From the NCBI GenBank assembly GCA_934045075.1, contig OW203721.1, positions 14,292,678-14,356,677 of the forward strand: a DNA stretch of 64,000 nt, in the 5' to 3' direction. Numbering within the stretch: position 1 is the first letter of the stretch; each line of letters begins with the position of its first letter. Positions 55,091 through 64,000 of the stretch are shown here, piece by piece. The stretch is from Yponomeuta sedellus (lineage: Eukaryota; Arthropoda; Insecta; Lepidoptera; Yponomeutidae). A program made the position numbers and the translations under genes. Under the pieces are notes generated by a model, which saw nothing but the letters and a program-made list of their open reading frames with translations, searched no databases and was not told the DNA's origin.

Positions 55091-55389
55091 ATCTAATATA
55101 TTTATAAAAGATAAAGAAACAATTAAAAAAGCAGAGAAAACTAGCTGTGATTTACGTGAAAAGAAGTTAGATACTATATGGTGTTGAAGATCAAGAAATT
55201 TCGTATGACTGTGTTAAATATTTAGGTTCTGCATATGATGATTGATGAACGATTAAAAAGTTTGGTTTGATTATGTAACTGGAATTAAAAATAAGTAAAA
55301 GATTAGTTTCGGCCACTCTTCTATTATTAAGTACTATGGTAACTGGAAAGTACATAATAGACACCGATAAACGCCCATACTGAGGCCAC

Positions 55390-55490
55390 TTGCACAAATG
55401 CACGGCGGCTCCCAGTGGGAATCGAACCCAAGACCTCTGTCTTGGTAGGTAAGCGCCTTAACGGTTAGACCAAAGAGGCAGTCTCAGGCA
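55390..55490 (-). repeat. tRNA-like SINE head (minus)
   Basis: The minus strand reads TGCCTCTTTGGTCTAACCG, TTAAGGCGCTTACC and GTCTTGGGTTCGATTCCCAC. The A-box-like TGGTCTAACCG and perfect B box GGTTCGATTCC are correctly spaced. A GGGAG/CTCCC-type acceptor end is present, but no body can be followed. It is not convincing as a functional tRNA gene. Confidence 0.65.
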
Positions 55491-55716
55491 TTTACGGATA
55501 AAAAAGGTTTCCTAGTTTTTTATAAGACTGCATCATTTTAATGCCTTCTGTACTTTGTCCGACATCCACCAAATAGAAGTACTTTAAGTACCTAATGCTT
55601 TAAAGAAGCAAGGAACGATATACCCTCGACCTTTCAAGCGAGTAAGCGCTGTTCCACTGGGAAAGAAACAAACTTTTTCCACACCTTCTTTTCAACAGTT
55701 AAGAAAAACTATTTAC

Positions 55717-55872
55717 GTAATACAGAGAATAGTGTAAAGAGGTTCGAAATTTCACTAATGCCGTGAGTCGCCCATTGGCTCAATCGGTAGAGCGCTGGCA
55801 CGGATAGCCAGAGGTTGCGGGTTCGAATCCCGGCATGGGTGAAATTTTAAGCCTCTAAATAGGTTTTTACAC
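55717..55872 (+). repeat. Palindromic-SINE arm, complete tRNA-like unit
   Basis: It includes the spacer part (GTAATACAGAGAATAGTG), then TTTCACTAATGCCGTGAGTC, A box TGGCTCAATCGG, the CTGGC/GCCAG anticodon stem, B box GGTTCGAATCC and TAGCCTCTAAATAGG-type end (here AAGCCTC). A 7-bp acceptor pairing CGCCCAT/ATGGGTG closes a full cloverleaf. Position 33 of the anticodon loop is C, not U, so it is not a canonical tRNA. It is half of the palindrome, with no opposite arm. Confidence 0.85.
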
Positions 55873-55997
55873 TTAATCGTTGCCACATCATCAATAATAT
55901 GCGTGTCGTGGCACGCAATTAAGTGAAGAACCTCAATTGTCAATTGCATTGCAAGTAACATGCTACAAACAGAACATATTTCTATTCTATTATCGAC

Positions 55998-56095
55998 TGC
56001 CTCATTGGACTAGCGGAAAAACCTACGTCTGATTACCACGCTGGGGGTCGTGGGTTCGATTCCCACTGGGGTCGTCGTACATTCTTACAAATGGC
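55998..56095 (+). repeat. SINE-E head (plus)
   Basis: CTCATTGGACTAGCGG (A-box-like) and GGTCGTGGGTTCGATTCCCA (perfect B box GGTTCGATTCC) precede GTCGTACATTCTTACAAATG, the same layout as the head at 28445. The body is lost. Confidence 0.65.
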
Positions 56096-56521
56096 CGTTC
56101 TTACTTTATACTTATACCAAATGGTTTAAAAGTATATTTTATACTTATAATAATTTAACAATTACCATTTACGTGTTACTTAAGTCATTTCTTTAACTTT
56201 AGCTTAACTTTATCTCATCTTTGTTCTTTGGCAGCATGTACGGTCTACACCGCACACTTTGTATTTTGCTGCGTTAGCGCTTTACACCATAATACGAATT
56301 TTACATGTATAGAGTCAGTAACGAAATAACCGTAGAGTAACTAAGACGTTGTGAAAGTGACAATAAATAAATAACTACGTTACTCATATTTAACTAAAAC
56401 TCCAAACTGCAACTAACAAACTACAACTTCTCCTGAATAAGCCTAAAACCCCATTCACGGTGGTATAAAGCATTCTTACAGTATTTCCAAGTTTGTGATG
56501 CCCTTGCCTGGGTAGGATTTC

Positions 56522-56662
56522 GATATCAACCCTTATATGCCCCCACTCCTGGGACACGGGTCTCTTACTGCATCGCAGGAAGTTTAGGCCATACTCCACC
56601 ACGCAGCCACAAGTCTGGGTTCGTGGAGGATGGTAAAGCAGTGGCGGGCCTTACTGTCTGGT
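56522..56662 (-). repeat. SINE-B 3' part (minus)
   Basis: ATCAACCCTTATATGCCCCC, CGGGTCTCTTACTGCATCGC, GGCCATACTCCACCACG and GCAGTGGCGGGCCTTACTGT follow the reverse of the SINE-B 3' half. The element is cut off beyond 56662. Confidence 0.75.
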
Positions 56663-56664
56663 CT

Positions 56665-57475
56665 AAGTAGAATAGCACTGGGCATCCTAGTTGGGAAGGA
56701 TAAGTGATTGTGCAGTGCGTGTCCAAGTTATATTCTTTATACATATTGATGCTGTACACTGCTAGACTGGTATAGAAACAACCCAAACTTCAAAAAAAAT
56801 TCTTTAAATTCTGTAAACATTAGCAAAAAACAAATATTTAAAAATTTTGATTCTTTTTTCGTAACTTTAATCCATAGTGAAATATCTAAGTTTTTGTTAC
56901 TGTAATTTCTGTTTCCAAGTAAATATCCATTATCTCTACAATCTTGAACGTAACTTGGTAAATTTATTTAAGAAAATACAATTGAGTAATTTTAAACAAA
57001 TTATTAATTGTACAGTGCGTCCCAGGCGGGTACAGCCTGTTCTGGCTGACTCCGTGCGAGCCTAGATTAACATTGACTCACAATGTGGCTGCTTGATTTG
57101 AATTTTTAACGAAGTTGTTCCTTTTAGAAAGTCTGTGCCGATGTTTTGCGTGAATTATTATGGACACTTGTATTTATCTATATTCGTGCACGATAGGTGG
57201 TACTTACGTAAGTTTATGCAAGAAGTATCCGCGTTACATTTGACCCGACCCGGTCAATTTCATCCTACTTTAATAGCGAAATCTAATCATAACTCGGATT
57301 ACAAAACTCAAGTTATTACTTACGAAAATTGGAAACAAAATAGAGTCACATCATGGTATCATCACTTCCTCTATGCGGCTTAATTATTTAAATTGTTGCC
57401 GGAAATGTATGAAAATAAGAGGTCTGGATATTATGTAATTTTTTATTTAGGATTTGACATTTATTATACTACGTG
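56665..57475. other. No gene seen
   Basis: Two + frames (56877-57065, 57135-57383) are open but have no recognisable features. I do not call them genes. Confidence 0.4.
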
Positions 57476-57477
57476 GT

Positions 57478-57640
57478 GGGGGAACGGTCGGTGGGCAGAC
57501 CATCGGCCAGATGGTCCGATGACCTATGTAAAATAGCCGGCAAACAGTGGATGAGACTAGCGCGAGACCGTGCTGGTTGGCGTGGAAATGAAGAGGCTTA
57601 TCCCCAGCAGTGGGGTTTACCGGGCTGATGATGATGATAT
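57478..57640 (+). pseudogene. RTE-type LINE C-terminus with GAT tail
   Basis: Across frameshifts the sequence reads TVGRP, RWSDDL, KIAGKQWMRLARDRAGWRG and EEAYPQQWG-like stretches, then GGGCTGATGATGATGAT. Same family and same end point as the fragments at 3523 and 49650. The microsatellite tail is the RTE hallmark. Confidence 0.75.
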
Positions 57641-57647
57641 ACTACAA

Positions 57648-57895
57648 AAAAGGGTTTGGAAAAGGGTTTTCCATACGAAAATGGTCAGTTATGCAATACG
57701 AGTATAGTGTCATTGATATTGCAAAACGTCACAAATGATCGTACAACGAAAACATGTTTTTACATACATAATACAGGGTGTTTGGTAAAGGGTTTTCCTT
57801 ACGCACTACCGTACCTGGCAGTCAAGGTAAGGTCATATGGTGTCATACATATTGCAGAAGGTCACAAATGGCCGCACCACGAAAACATGCATTTT
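57648..57895 (+). repeat. Two-unit diverged tandem repeat, about 125 bp
   Basis: Each unit starts GGGTTTGG or GGGTGTTTGG, then AAAGGGTTTTCC, later GTGTCAT, GATATTGC or CATATTGC, GTCACAAATG and ACGAAAACATG. The copies begin at about 57651 and 57776. Open frames through them reflect the repeat only. Confidence 0.75.
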
Positions 57896-57899
57896 AAAA

Positions 57900-59700
57900 T
57901 TCAATTTAATCTCATATTTTATCACCGTTTTAATTCGATATTACAGTTGCATTTAAAATCTAGACAAAATATTTCGTCAATCAATGTCTTATCTAGCGCT
58001 GTCAGTCTTTATTTTTTTTAAGATTTTCCAAACTACGAGTATATTGCATCAATGACAAAAAATCGCAGTCGTGAATATGAGTCTAACCCTGGAGCAACAT
58101 AAACACCTAATTAATACAATAAGCATTTTATTGTACTTTGTGTTTTCTTAACAAAATATCTGAATAAAGACTTCTCAAAGCATCTCCAGGGGATACAGAC
58201 CGAGCAGTAAGTGCATTTAATGGAAACAACACTTACTCGAGAACTAGAGAAAAACCTCGCCATCGAGAGAGAAACTACAGAGATGGCAATTCCTGGGTTA
58301 AACTGTAATTAAGCGATGGAAAGTGTCGGCGACGACGCCGCAGATTAGCCGAACGCAAAAACTACATCGCAATGTGCGAGCTATCTAAGAGAAACGGGTT
58401 CAGTACATCTTCAGCAGAATACGTATTGTAATTTACTTTTAACTATTTGTTCTAATGGTCCAATAAAATGCACGTAATGTATATCAAGGCGCACCGACCG
58501 CGACAGGCGAAGTTTTCAGCTAGCCCACACTATTTTACCGGAGCCACTCGAGCACTTTTTGACCCCTCCTCGATTTTAAAAATAAAATGTATTATGTACC
58601 CATAAAATACGATGTATTAATTGGCATGGGGATAGTTGAAAATCAGCGCCTTTTAGAAACCGCTCCAAATGGCATTTAGCTGAGCTGTGTTTATTTTCGG
58701 ATCTGGAAAACGTTTGAAAAATGTTTTCTTCTGTTATAAAAAAAAACGTATTTGCTGTTTTTTTTCTGATTGATTGTGTACCCGAAATAAATCTTATCTT
58801 TATCTATCTTTTAAGCCTCATATGCCTGAAAGCCAAATGTCACAAGACAAAAAAATTGATTTTCGGAGACGGTAACAACAAAAATATTCTAAATTTCACG
58901 CTTTGGGGTACACAAATTTAAATTTTCGACACTTACTGTCTCATTCACTCATGGAACATCAAAAGTTTAGTGTACTTCTTATTGAATTATAAATTAGAAA
59001 TTTGGAATATAAATAGTGTCTATTATAGGGTGGCAAAATAGGACCCTATTATATATATATGAGGGAAACTGCCTATATATAATCCATTGTAGATGGAGGA
59101 AAAACTCTTAGAAGCTATATTACGAAATTAAAGTACGTATATGTCCATTTATTGAATTTTAAAAAACTATGTATAAACTTTTATAGCGAAAAATAAAAAT
59201 CTTGACGTAGACGAGAATAAAAATTTGATTGAAAGAAATTTTAATCCATGATGGATGAGTCGAATCTATAATGCGTATTTTGCGGAACTCCATCCCATGT
59301 GTTTGATGTCCCTCGTCTATTGTTTCGCGTCAATATGATCTATCATTTGATTAAATTGGCTCAACCGTTTGGCTTCTGTGTAGACATAGAAAAACACACG
59401 TGCGCGAGAAATATAGGTTGTCTTTGCTTTCGGAGCTAAGCACTTTCACTATCTGCTTCCTTCTAAAAATTCCAAAAATAATCAGCATTGGGCTAAGGAA
59501 ATGTGGTAACGCTGAAGAAAGTGATAGAAGGATTCATGAATACTGACCGTCTACTTTCAGTAAGTGAGAATTAGAAGAGTTATTTAGGCTCGGCAAGCGT
59601 CCGACCATGACAGTTGTGACAGATGTTTCATTTCATTGTTATTTTAAGTCCAGATGCAAAGGAGTCCTTATAATAATAAAAATGTAAGCTAATATCTCCA
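57900..59700. other. No gene seen
   Basis: Several low-complexity AT patches, and a TAGGACCCTATTATA repeat word near 59040. No recognisable gene or complete element. Confidence 0.4.
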
Positions 59701-59705
59701 CCAAG

Positions 59706-59785
59706 TATGGCCTAACCCTCCTGCGATGCTGAGAGAGACCCAAGCCTCAGCAGCGGGAACGTACAAGGGATGATAGCGAATATCT
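59706..59785 (+). repeat. SINE-B 3' scrap (plus)
   Basis: TATGGCCTAACCCTCCTGCG, GATGCTGAGAGAGACCC, CAGCAGCGGGAACG and AAGGGATGATAGCG match the SINE-B 3' end with about 15% changes. Confidence 0.65.
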
Positions 59786-59894
59786 TATTTGCTAGAGAAT
59801 TATTTTAATGCTAGAGACTTTAATGTCTCTTTAAATTGTCACTAAAGTGCTTAGGGGTGGCTCTAAAAATATTTATCATAGTTGTTAAGATTTC

Positions 59895-59985
59895 TCATGT
59901 TCAGTTTTAAATAAGAACGTATTATAAAACAAGTTATGATTTTTATTACATTATGGTGGCGCTATAGTGGCCGCGTTACCAACTG
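59895..59985 (-). mobile_element. M1 MITE terminus, decayed
   Basis: Minus strand: GTAACGCGGCCACTATAGCG, CCACCATAATG, AAAAATCATAACTTG, TATAATACGTTCTTA and ACTGAACATGAG follow the left terminus of the M1 family (13308, 20447). A TTAA pair is not recognisable. Confidence 0.55.
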
Positions 59986-60160
59986 AGTCGTAGGGCCATA
60001 AATCATATCACTATGTCTATTTCGCTCGCACTTGTGGGTCTTATGGAGCTGTATAGTGATGTGCGTAAGATGGTTACAGGCGCATGTCGATAAGAAACAT
60101 AGTAGATAGTATTGTGGCCCTGAAAAGGGCCGTTTTTAATGAATGTCAAATAAATAACGT

Positions 60161-60355
60161 TTATTCTTCCTCATCGGAATCTTCGTCCTCTGTATCGTCC
60201 TGTAGATTGATTATGAATGGTGCTTCATCTCTTATAATGGCTTTCTGTAAGTCAGTGTTTTGAAGTTCCTCAGCACGCCTCACACACTTGACGCAGTCTT
60301 CCTGTGTAACATTATCAATAGCTTTGTAAAGGAGGGTTTTAACATCTGCTATAGT
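60161..60355 (-). pseudogene. Tc1/mariner-like transposase, C-terminal tail
   Basis: The minus frame reads IADVKTLLYKAIDNVTQEDC, VKCVRRAEELQNTDLQKAII, RDEAPFIINLQDDTEDEDSD and EEE, then TAA at 60161. A KCV-helix pair followed by an FIINLxDDSSDSD acidic end is typical of the C-terminus of insect DDE transposases of the IS630-Tc1-mariner group. An in-frame TAA lies just upstream at 60356. The catalytic domain is absent. The assignment is by tail style only. Confidence 0.55.
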
Positions 60356-60365
60356 TTATTTCATT

Positions 60366-60490
60366 ACAAGTGCGGAAAGGCTGTCATTGCAAAGAGTTCC
60401 GACAAATGTCTACCCGAGCCGAGGCGCAGCCGAAGGTGAGGGTTGACAGTCGGAAAAAGTAGCAATGACGGTTCCGCATGTGTACTGAAT
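60366..60490. repeat. Foldback, about 125 nt
   Basis: ACAAGTGCGGAAAGGCTGTC ATTGC at 60366-60390 and GCAATGACGG TTCCGCATGTGT at 60462-60483 are imperfect complements. Inner GC-rich words (CCGAGCC, GGCGCAGCCG, TGACAGTCGG) also pair partly. It adjoins the transposase tail; it may be a terminus of that element. Confidence 0.55.
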
Positions 60491-60697
60491 GACTATTTTT
60501 AATACAGTTGCGAAAAAATAAGCAATTTAATAATGAAAAAATATTTGGAAAATGGCGCGAATCGTAAAAAAATATTAGCAGAGATTTTTTTTCTTCACCC
60601 ATTCTAGTAGGCAAAGGGAACTATGCCCATACAGCCAAGTCTTCAGTAGAATTATTTTTATTGATATGAAATGAAAATGAAATCCCAACTCGCAGCG

Positions 60698-60759
60698 GAG
60701 ACAGATCTGTCTCAGCGCATAGAGTAACGTCAAACGCGCAGCTGAGACAGATCTGTCCC
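60698..60759. promoter_or_regulatory. Paired 16-bp palindromes upstream of the piggyBac-type gene
   Basis: GAGACAGATCTGTCTC at 60698-60713 is a perfect palindrome. GAGACAGATCTGTCCC at 60744-60759 is the same with one change, 46 bp apart start to start. They lie about 230 bp upstream of the presumed 5' untranslated exon. A TATAATA at 60866-60872 is a possible core promoter. They could be transposase or host-factor binding sites, or element subterminal repeats. Confidence 0.45.
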
Positions 60760-60939
60760 AAAAGCCAACAGACCAAAAAAATGTTTAAAAGTGCGTTATT
60801 GTTCTATGGTATCGATTGAGCGTGTAAGGGCTCGTACAGAGCATAAAATTACCTTTAATCTGTGGTATAATACTCTATGGCACTTCTAACAAAAAAAGCA
60901 GTCAATTTTATTGTCAAATTTTTTGCCGTGAAGTGGTGA

Positions 60940-60986
60940 GAGCGCTCGAGAAATTATTGAAGAAAAAGTGTTTTTTTGTTAGAAAG
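60940..60986 (+). other. Possible 5' untranslated exon of the piggyBac-type gene
   Basis: The donor AAAG|GTAAGT at 60986/60987 is a strong consensus. The acceptor TTTTATAG at 61492-61499 directly precedes the ATG of the first coding exon, implying a non-coding exon upstream. The 5' boundary is not visible; 60940 is arbitrary. Confidence 0.5.
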
Positions 60987-61499
60987 GTAAGTGTAAAGTG
61001 TATTTACGTGTTACTTTATGCATTTATTTCAATCAATACACATCGTTTTACCTAAAGAATGCAATAAATACTTTAAATTTGGCTCAAGAAAATGTTCGAT
61101 AAAGCCATTTTGTAAAAAAGTTGTACTTTCTTTCGACATTTTTGATGATTGTTTGAGTAATTTGGATAAAACCCACTATATTTGGCCAGTAAAACTATCG
61201 TACTTTGTTATTTTCATCGTTTTTATGTAGAATCACTAAGTATTGGTGAAATAATTACAAAAACAAAATATTTTCCGTCGCTTTCCGAGTCGTTGGTATA
61301 CCGGAAATCGGTTCGTATATAGGAAATTTCCGTCACGACTTCCGGTCGTGTCTTCCAGTTCTGTAGTGATGTTCTATGACTATTTCAATTGATTATCGGC
61401 ATTTCCTATAAGTTTCTAGTGAGAATACGCAAATTTCTAATTAGATTCTAATATTTATCTGATAGTTTATACAAAAAATATTATTTATTTATTTTATAG

Positions 61500-64000
61500 A
61501 TGTGGAGACCTGGACACCCAATTCCTCAGGAATTTGTAGACCTCCTACAGGATGAGGAGGAAGAGGATGAGAGCGAGGGGGAGTTGGTGTTCGGGCTGGA
61601 GGAGGAGGAGGAGGAGACTGGGGTGGCAAACCTGATGGTATGTTATTATATATTACCTATATGAATCGTTATCAACCCTTATATGTCCCCACTGCTGGGG
61701 CACGGGTCTCTTCCTGCATCGCAGGAAGGTTAGGCCTTACTCCACCACGGGGTCAAGTCCGGGTTGGTGGAGGATTGTGAGACAGTGGCGGGCCTCACTG
61801 TCAGAAGTTATCAAGCCGCCCATAAGGCCTCTGACATGGCTTAACGACTGTCATTATATGACAGCCGGCGCCAACGGCTTAACGTGCCTTGCGAAGCACG
61901 GAAGCGCTCGGAAAAATGCCACTAGCGGTAGTCACGGGACGCTCACCCATCCTGTACCTGACCGCGCCTGTTGTTGCTTAACCAAGTGATTGATTCCAAT
62001 CACTCGGTTCGCCTAGGCCACGAGCGCTTCATTATATGAATATTTTATTATATGAATACTAATTTTGTATTATTTGTTGTTCGTTCCGTTAATTTAGGTT
62101 TATACTTCTTACAGGCAATGGACATCATGCTGGAGAAGGAGGACGGGGAGCTAGTGCCACTGGAGGCACTAAGCGTGCCACCTTCTACCTCTAGGTATAA
62201 TACTTGATGTTTTTTCTACCTAGTTTTTTTTTGCAAGTGGATAAATAACAAATATGTTATTGTTTACAGAGAATCTCACGGAGATTCGCCCTCCCGGGAC
62301 GAGAGGTAATTATTATCTTAGTAAAATATTTTGTTACTCTCCTATATGTATGGAGAAAATAAATGGTACTACTTTTTTAATGTTTATTTTTCGAACAGGC
62401 TCTCCAGCAGCAGCAGCAGTGACGATGATGAAGTCCGTAGGGAGATGTTGCGAAACATCAGCCCGTTGTAAGTTTGAATAAATATTTATATTGCTCAAAT
62501 CACATGGTGTGTTTTTGTATCTATAGAACCATTTTCAATTTAATTTTACTTTACAGGTCTGTTCACGACGAAGAGGTGCCGAGATTTGGTGTCGTGGAGC
62601 TGCTGGACGCGCCGGGACCCGCCGCTGCTGCTACTCGTGGACGTGGTGCCACTCGGGGAGGGCGAATAGGGCGTGGACGCGGCGGACGAGGTATGAGGAG
62701 TGGCAGAGGAGGTAGTGGATGGGTGCGCGGGCAGCCTCTAGTTGAGCGCTTTGTTGCTGACGACGAGTTGCCCGCACAGATGCGGCAGGATATCGGCCGC
62801 TTATTGGCCGATCGTAACAGACGAGAACGCGTTGTGCGTGAACGCAGAGTAGTCGAAAATATGAATGAGCAGGAGGAAGCTTTCTTTGACTGTGAAGATT
62901 TTCAGTGGGAGCCGATGGATGGATGGCAAGGAAGGAAAGAAAGATTCCTCCCCGAAAATCCTGGGCCGACCAGCGTTTTCGATAACGCTTATAGTGCATT
63001 CCGTGCTTATTGGGATGATACTATATTATCCCACGTAGCCACGGAAAGCAATAGGTACGCCCAGGGCATTCGGAGCATGAGATTCCGTCATGATTGGGAG
63101 CCGACCAATTTAGACGAAATCCTTGTGCTGTTCGCATTCTGGATGATGTTAGGCATTATTAGAATGCCTACCATCAAATCTTGCTTTAGCAAGTTACCTA
63201 TAATGCGGACAGACATATTCCGATGCCTGTTCACGGAGAAAAGGTACTGGAATTTAAATAGAGCCTTTCACCTTGCTGACGGTTCACGCGATCCAAACGA
63301 TCCCGAAAACGTATTGTATCCAATGGGCCCAATACTGGACCATTTGAACAGTAAGTTTAAGGAACATTATACAATGGACCAGGATATTTGCATCGATGAA
63401 TCGTTGACACTGTGGAAAGGGCCTCTTTCATTTAAGCAGTATATTAAAATGAAAGCGGCAAGGTTCGGCATAAAGACCTTTCAATTGTGCGAAAGCGCAA
63501 CTGGGTATTTATGGTCGTTCTTTGTTTACGTTGGCCGTAGGACGACTCCCGACGCTGCTCTTCCCTCGAGCGTTTCAACTGTAATGAAACTGGTTCAACC
63601 AATTCTGAATTTGGGTCATGTCTTGTTCATGGATGATTGGTTTAACTCCCCTCAACTGGCACGGTTTCTGAAACGACACCGCACCGACTGTGTTGGAACC
63701 CTGCGTTCCAATAGGAAAAATGTTCCTGTCGTCGTTCAGAAGGCCGTTCTAGCTGAGGGTGAGTTTGTTGCTCGACAATCTGGTGATGTTGCGGTGGTGG
63801 CATTACAAGATAGAAAGCGATTACACCTTATTACCACATGCCACGACACTACTCAGATTCAGAAAGAAGGTAGGCCAGGTCGTCCGGCCCAATTCAAATT
63901 GGAACTCGTTGACGACTACAATCGGGGAATGGGTGGGGTTGATCGCTTAGATCAAATGCTGGAACCTTACTTAGTCGAACGGAAACAGTGCCGAAAATGG
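61500..64000 (+). CDS. piggyBac-type transposase gene, five coding exons, 3' end outside window
   Basis: Exons: 61500-61637, 62115-62194, 62270-62305, 62399-62467 and 62557 to beyond 64000. All junctions are GT-AG and phases agree (0, 2, 2, 2), giving 589 open codons. The N-terminus is acidic (MWRPGHPIPQEFVDLLQDEE then E runs). Exon 5 adds six serines and DDDE. Exon 6 has an RG-rich segment (RGRGATRGGRIGRGRGGRG) and then the DDE_Tnp_1_7 transposase: FDNAYSAFRAYWDD, VLFAFWMMLGIIRMP, DICIDESLTLWKGPLSF, LFMDDWFNSPQLARF and YNRGMGGVDRLDQM. The last three hold the aspartates equivalent to the piggyBac catalytic triad. The family cuts and pastes at TTAA with the enzyme acting in the nucleus. The C-terminal cysteine-rich domain would lie past the window. 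A SINE sits in the first coding intron. It may be an element gene or a domesticated host gene; the intact frame favours recent activity or selection. Confidence 0.9.
61658..62040 (-). repeat. SINE-B full-length copy in an intron (minus)
   Basis: TATATGAA lies at 61658-61665 and 62033-62040 (8-bp duplication). The element 61666-62032 is close to the copies at 9527 and 44679, with the perfect A box TGGCCTAGGCG at the minus-strand start. It lies in the intron after the first coding exon, opposite in sense to the gene, leaving the splice sites intact. Open frames through it are SINE sequence, not protein. Confidence 0.9.

Noticed and set aside
55717..55872. A functional tRNA gene
   Set aside because: The cloverleaf is complete, but U33 is replaced by C, the T stem has a mismatch, and the same sequence recurs as part of a SINE at many loci.
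57656..58021. 121-codon + frame
   Set aside because: It runs through a two-unit tandem repeat and reflects that repeat.

Overview
The window reads as a nuclear contig from a moth or butterfly (Lepidoptera). This is an inference from its repeat content: AT-rich DNA carrying RTE- and CR1/Jockey-type LINE ends, tRNA-derived SINEs, short Helitrons with hairpin plus CTAG ends, a Penelope-like element, TTAA-, TA- and 8-bp-duplication MITEs, GATGATG tails and the 'tatgtccagcagtgga' 3' ends typical of that order. It is not prokaryotic: no operons, ribosome binding sites or dense ORFs. There is a 200-N assembly gap at 49220-49419.

Only one gene with intact coding logic is visible, at the right edge (61500 to beyond 64000, + strand). 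It is a multi-exon piggyBac-type transposase gene with phase-consistent splice sites, an RG-rich segment and all three catalytic aspartates. It is cut off by the window end. Everything else recognisable is a mobile element or a decayed piece of one.

Layout. 1-5 kb: sparse, with a palindromic SINE relic, a 420-bp PIF/Harbinger-like MITE and an RTE C-terminus. 5.4-7.4 kb: a Penelope-like element (RT plus GIY-YIG, 163-bp inverted terminal repeats) with a hAT MITE inside it. 8.4-12.1 kb: a CR1/Jockey-like LINE on the minus strand (ORF1 tail, endonuclease, RT), split by a SINE. 12.9-15.7 kb: a foldback, a TTAA-flanked element containing both a SINE and a LINE fragment, a deleted mariner and a complete palindromic SINE. 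17-18 kb: an unrecognised minus-strand reading frame broken by another palindromic SINE. 20-35 kb: MITEs, SINE and LINE ends, two Helitrons. 36-49 kb: SINEs, LINE ends and a piggyBac-like MITE carrying a 910-bp GC-rich polyA retroposon. 49-60 kb: LINE and SINE debris and tandem repeats. 60-64 kb: a mariner-type transposase tail, a foldback and the piggyBac-type gene.

The most unusual signal is a SINE family built as an inverted repeat. A tRNA-like unit appears in both orientations around a spacer, followed by a 3' tail. Five loci have exact 12-14-bp target duplications outside the whole inverted structure, so the palindrome itself appears to be what was retroposed. The second is the intron-bearing piggyBac gene. 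Many nested insertions can be undone by eye from their target duplications, which gives a local insertion order.
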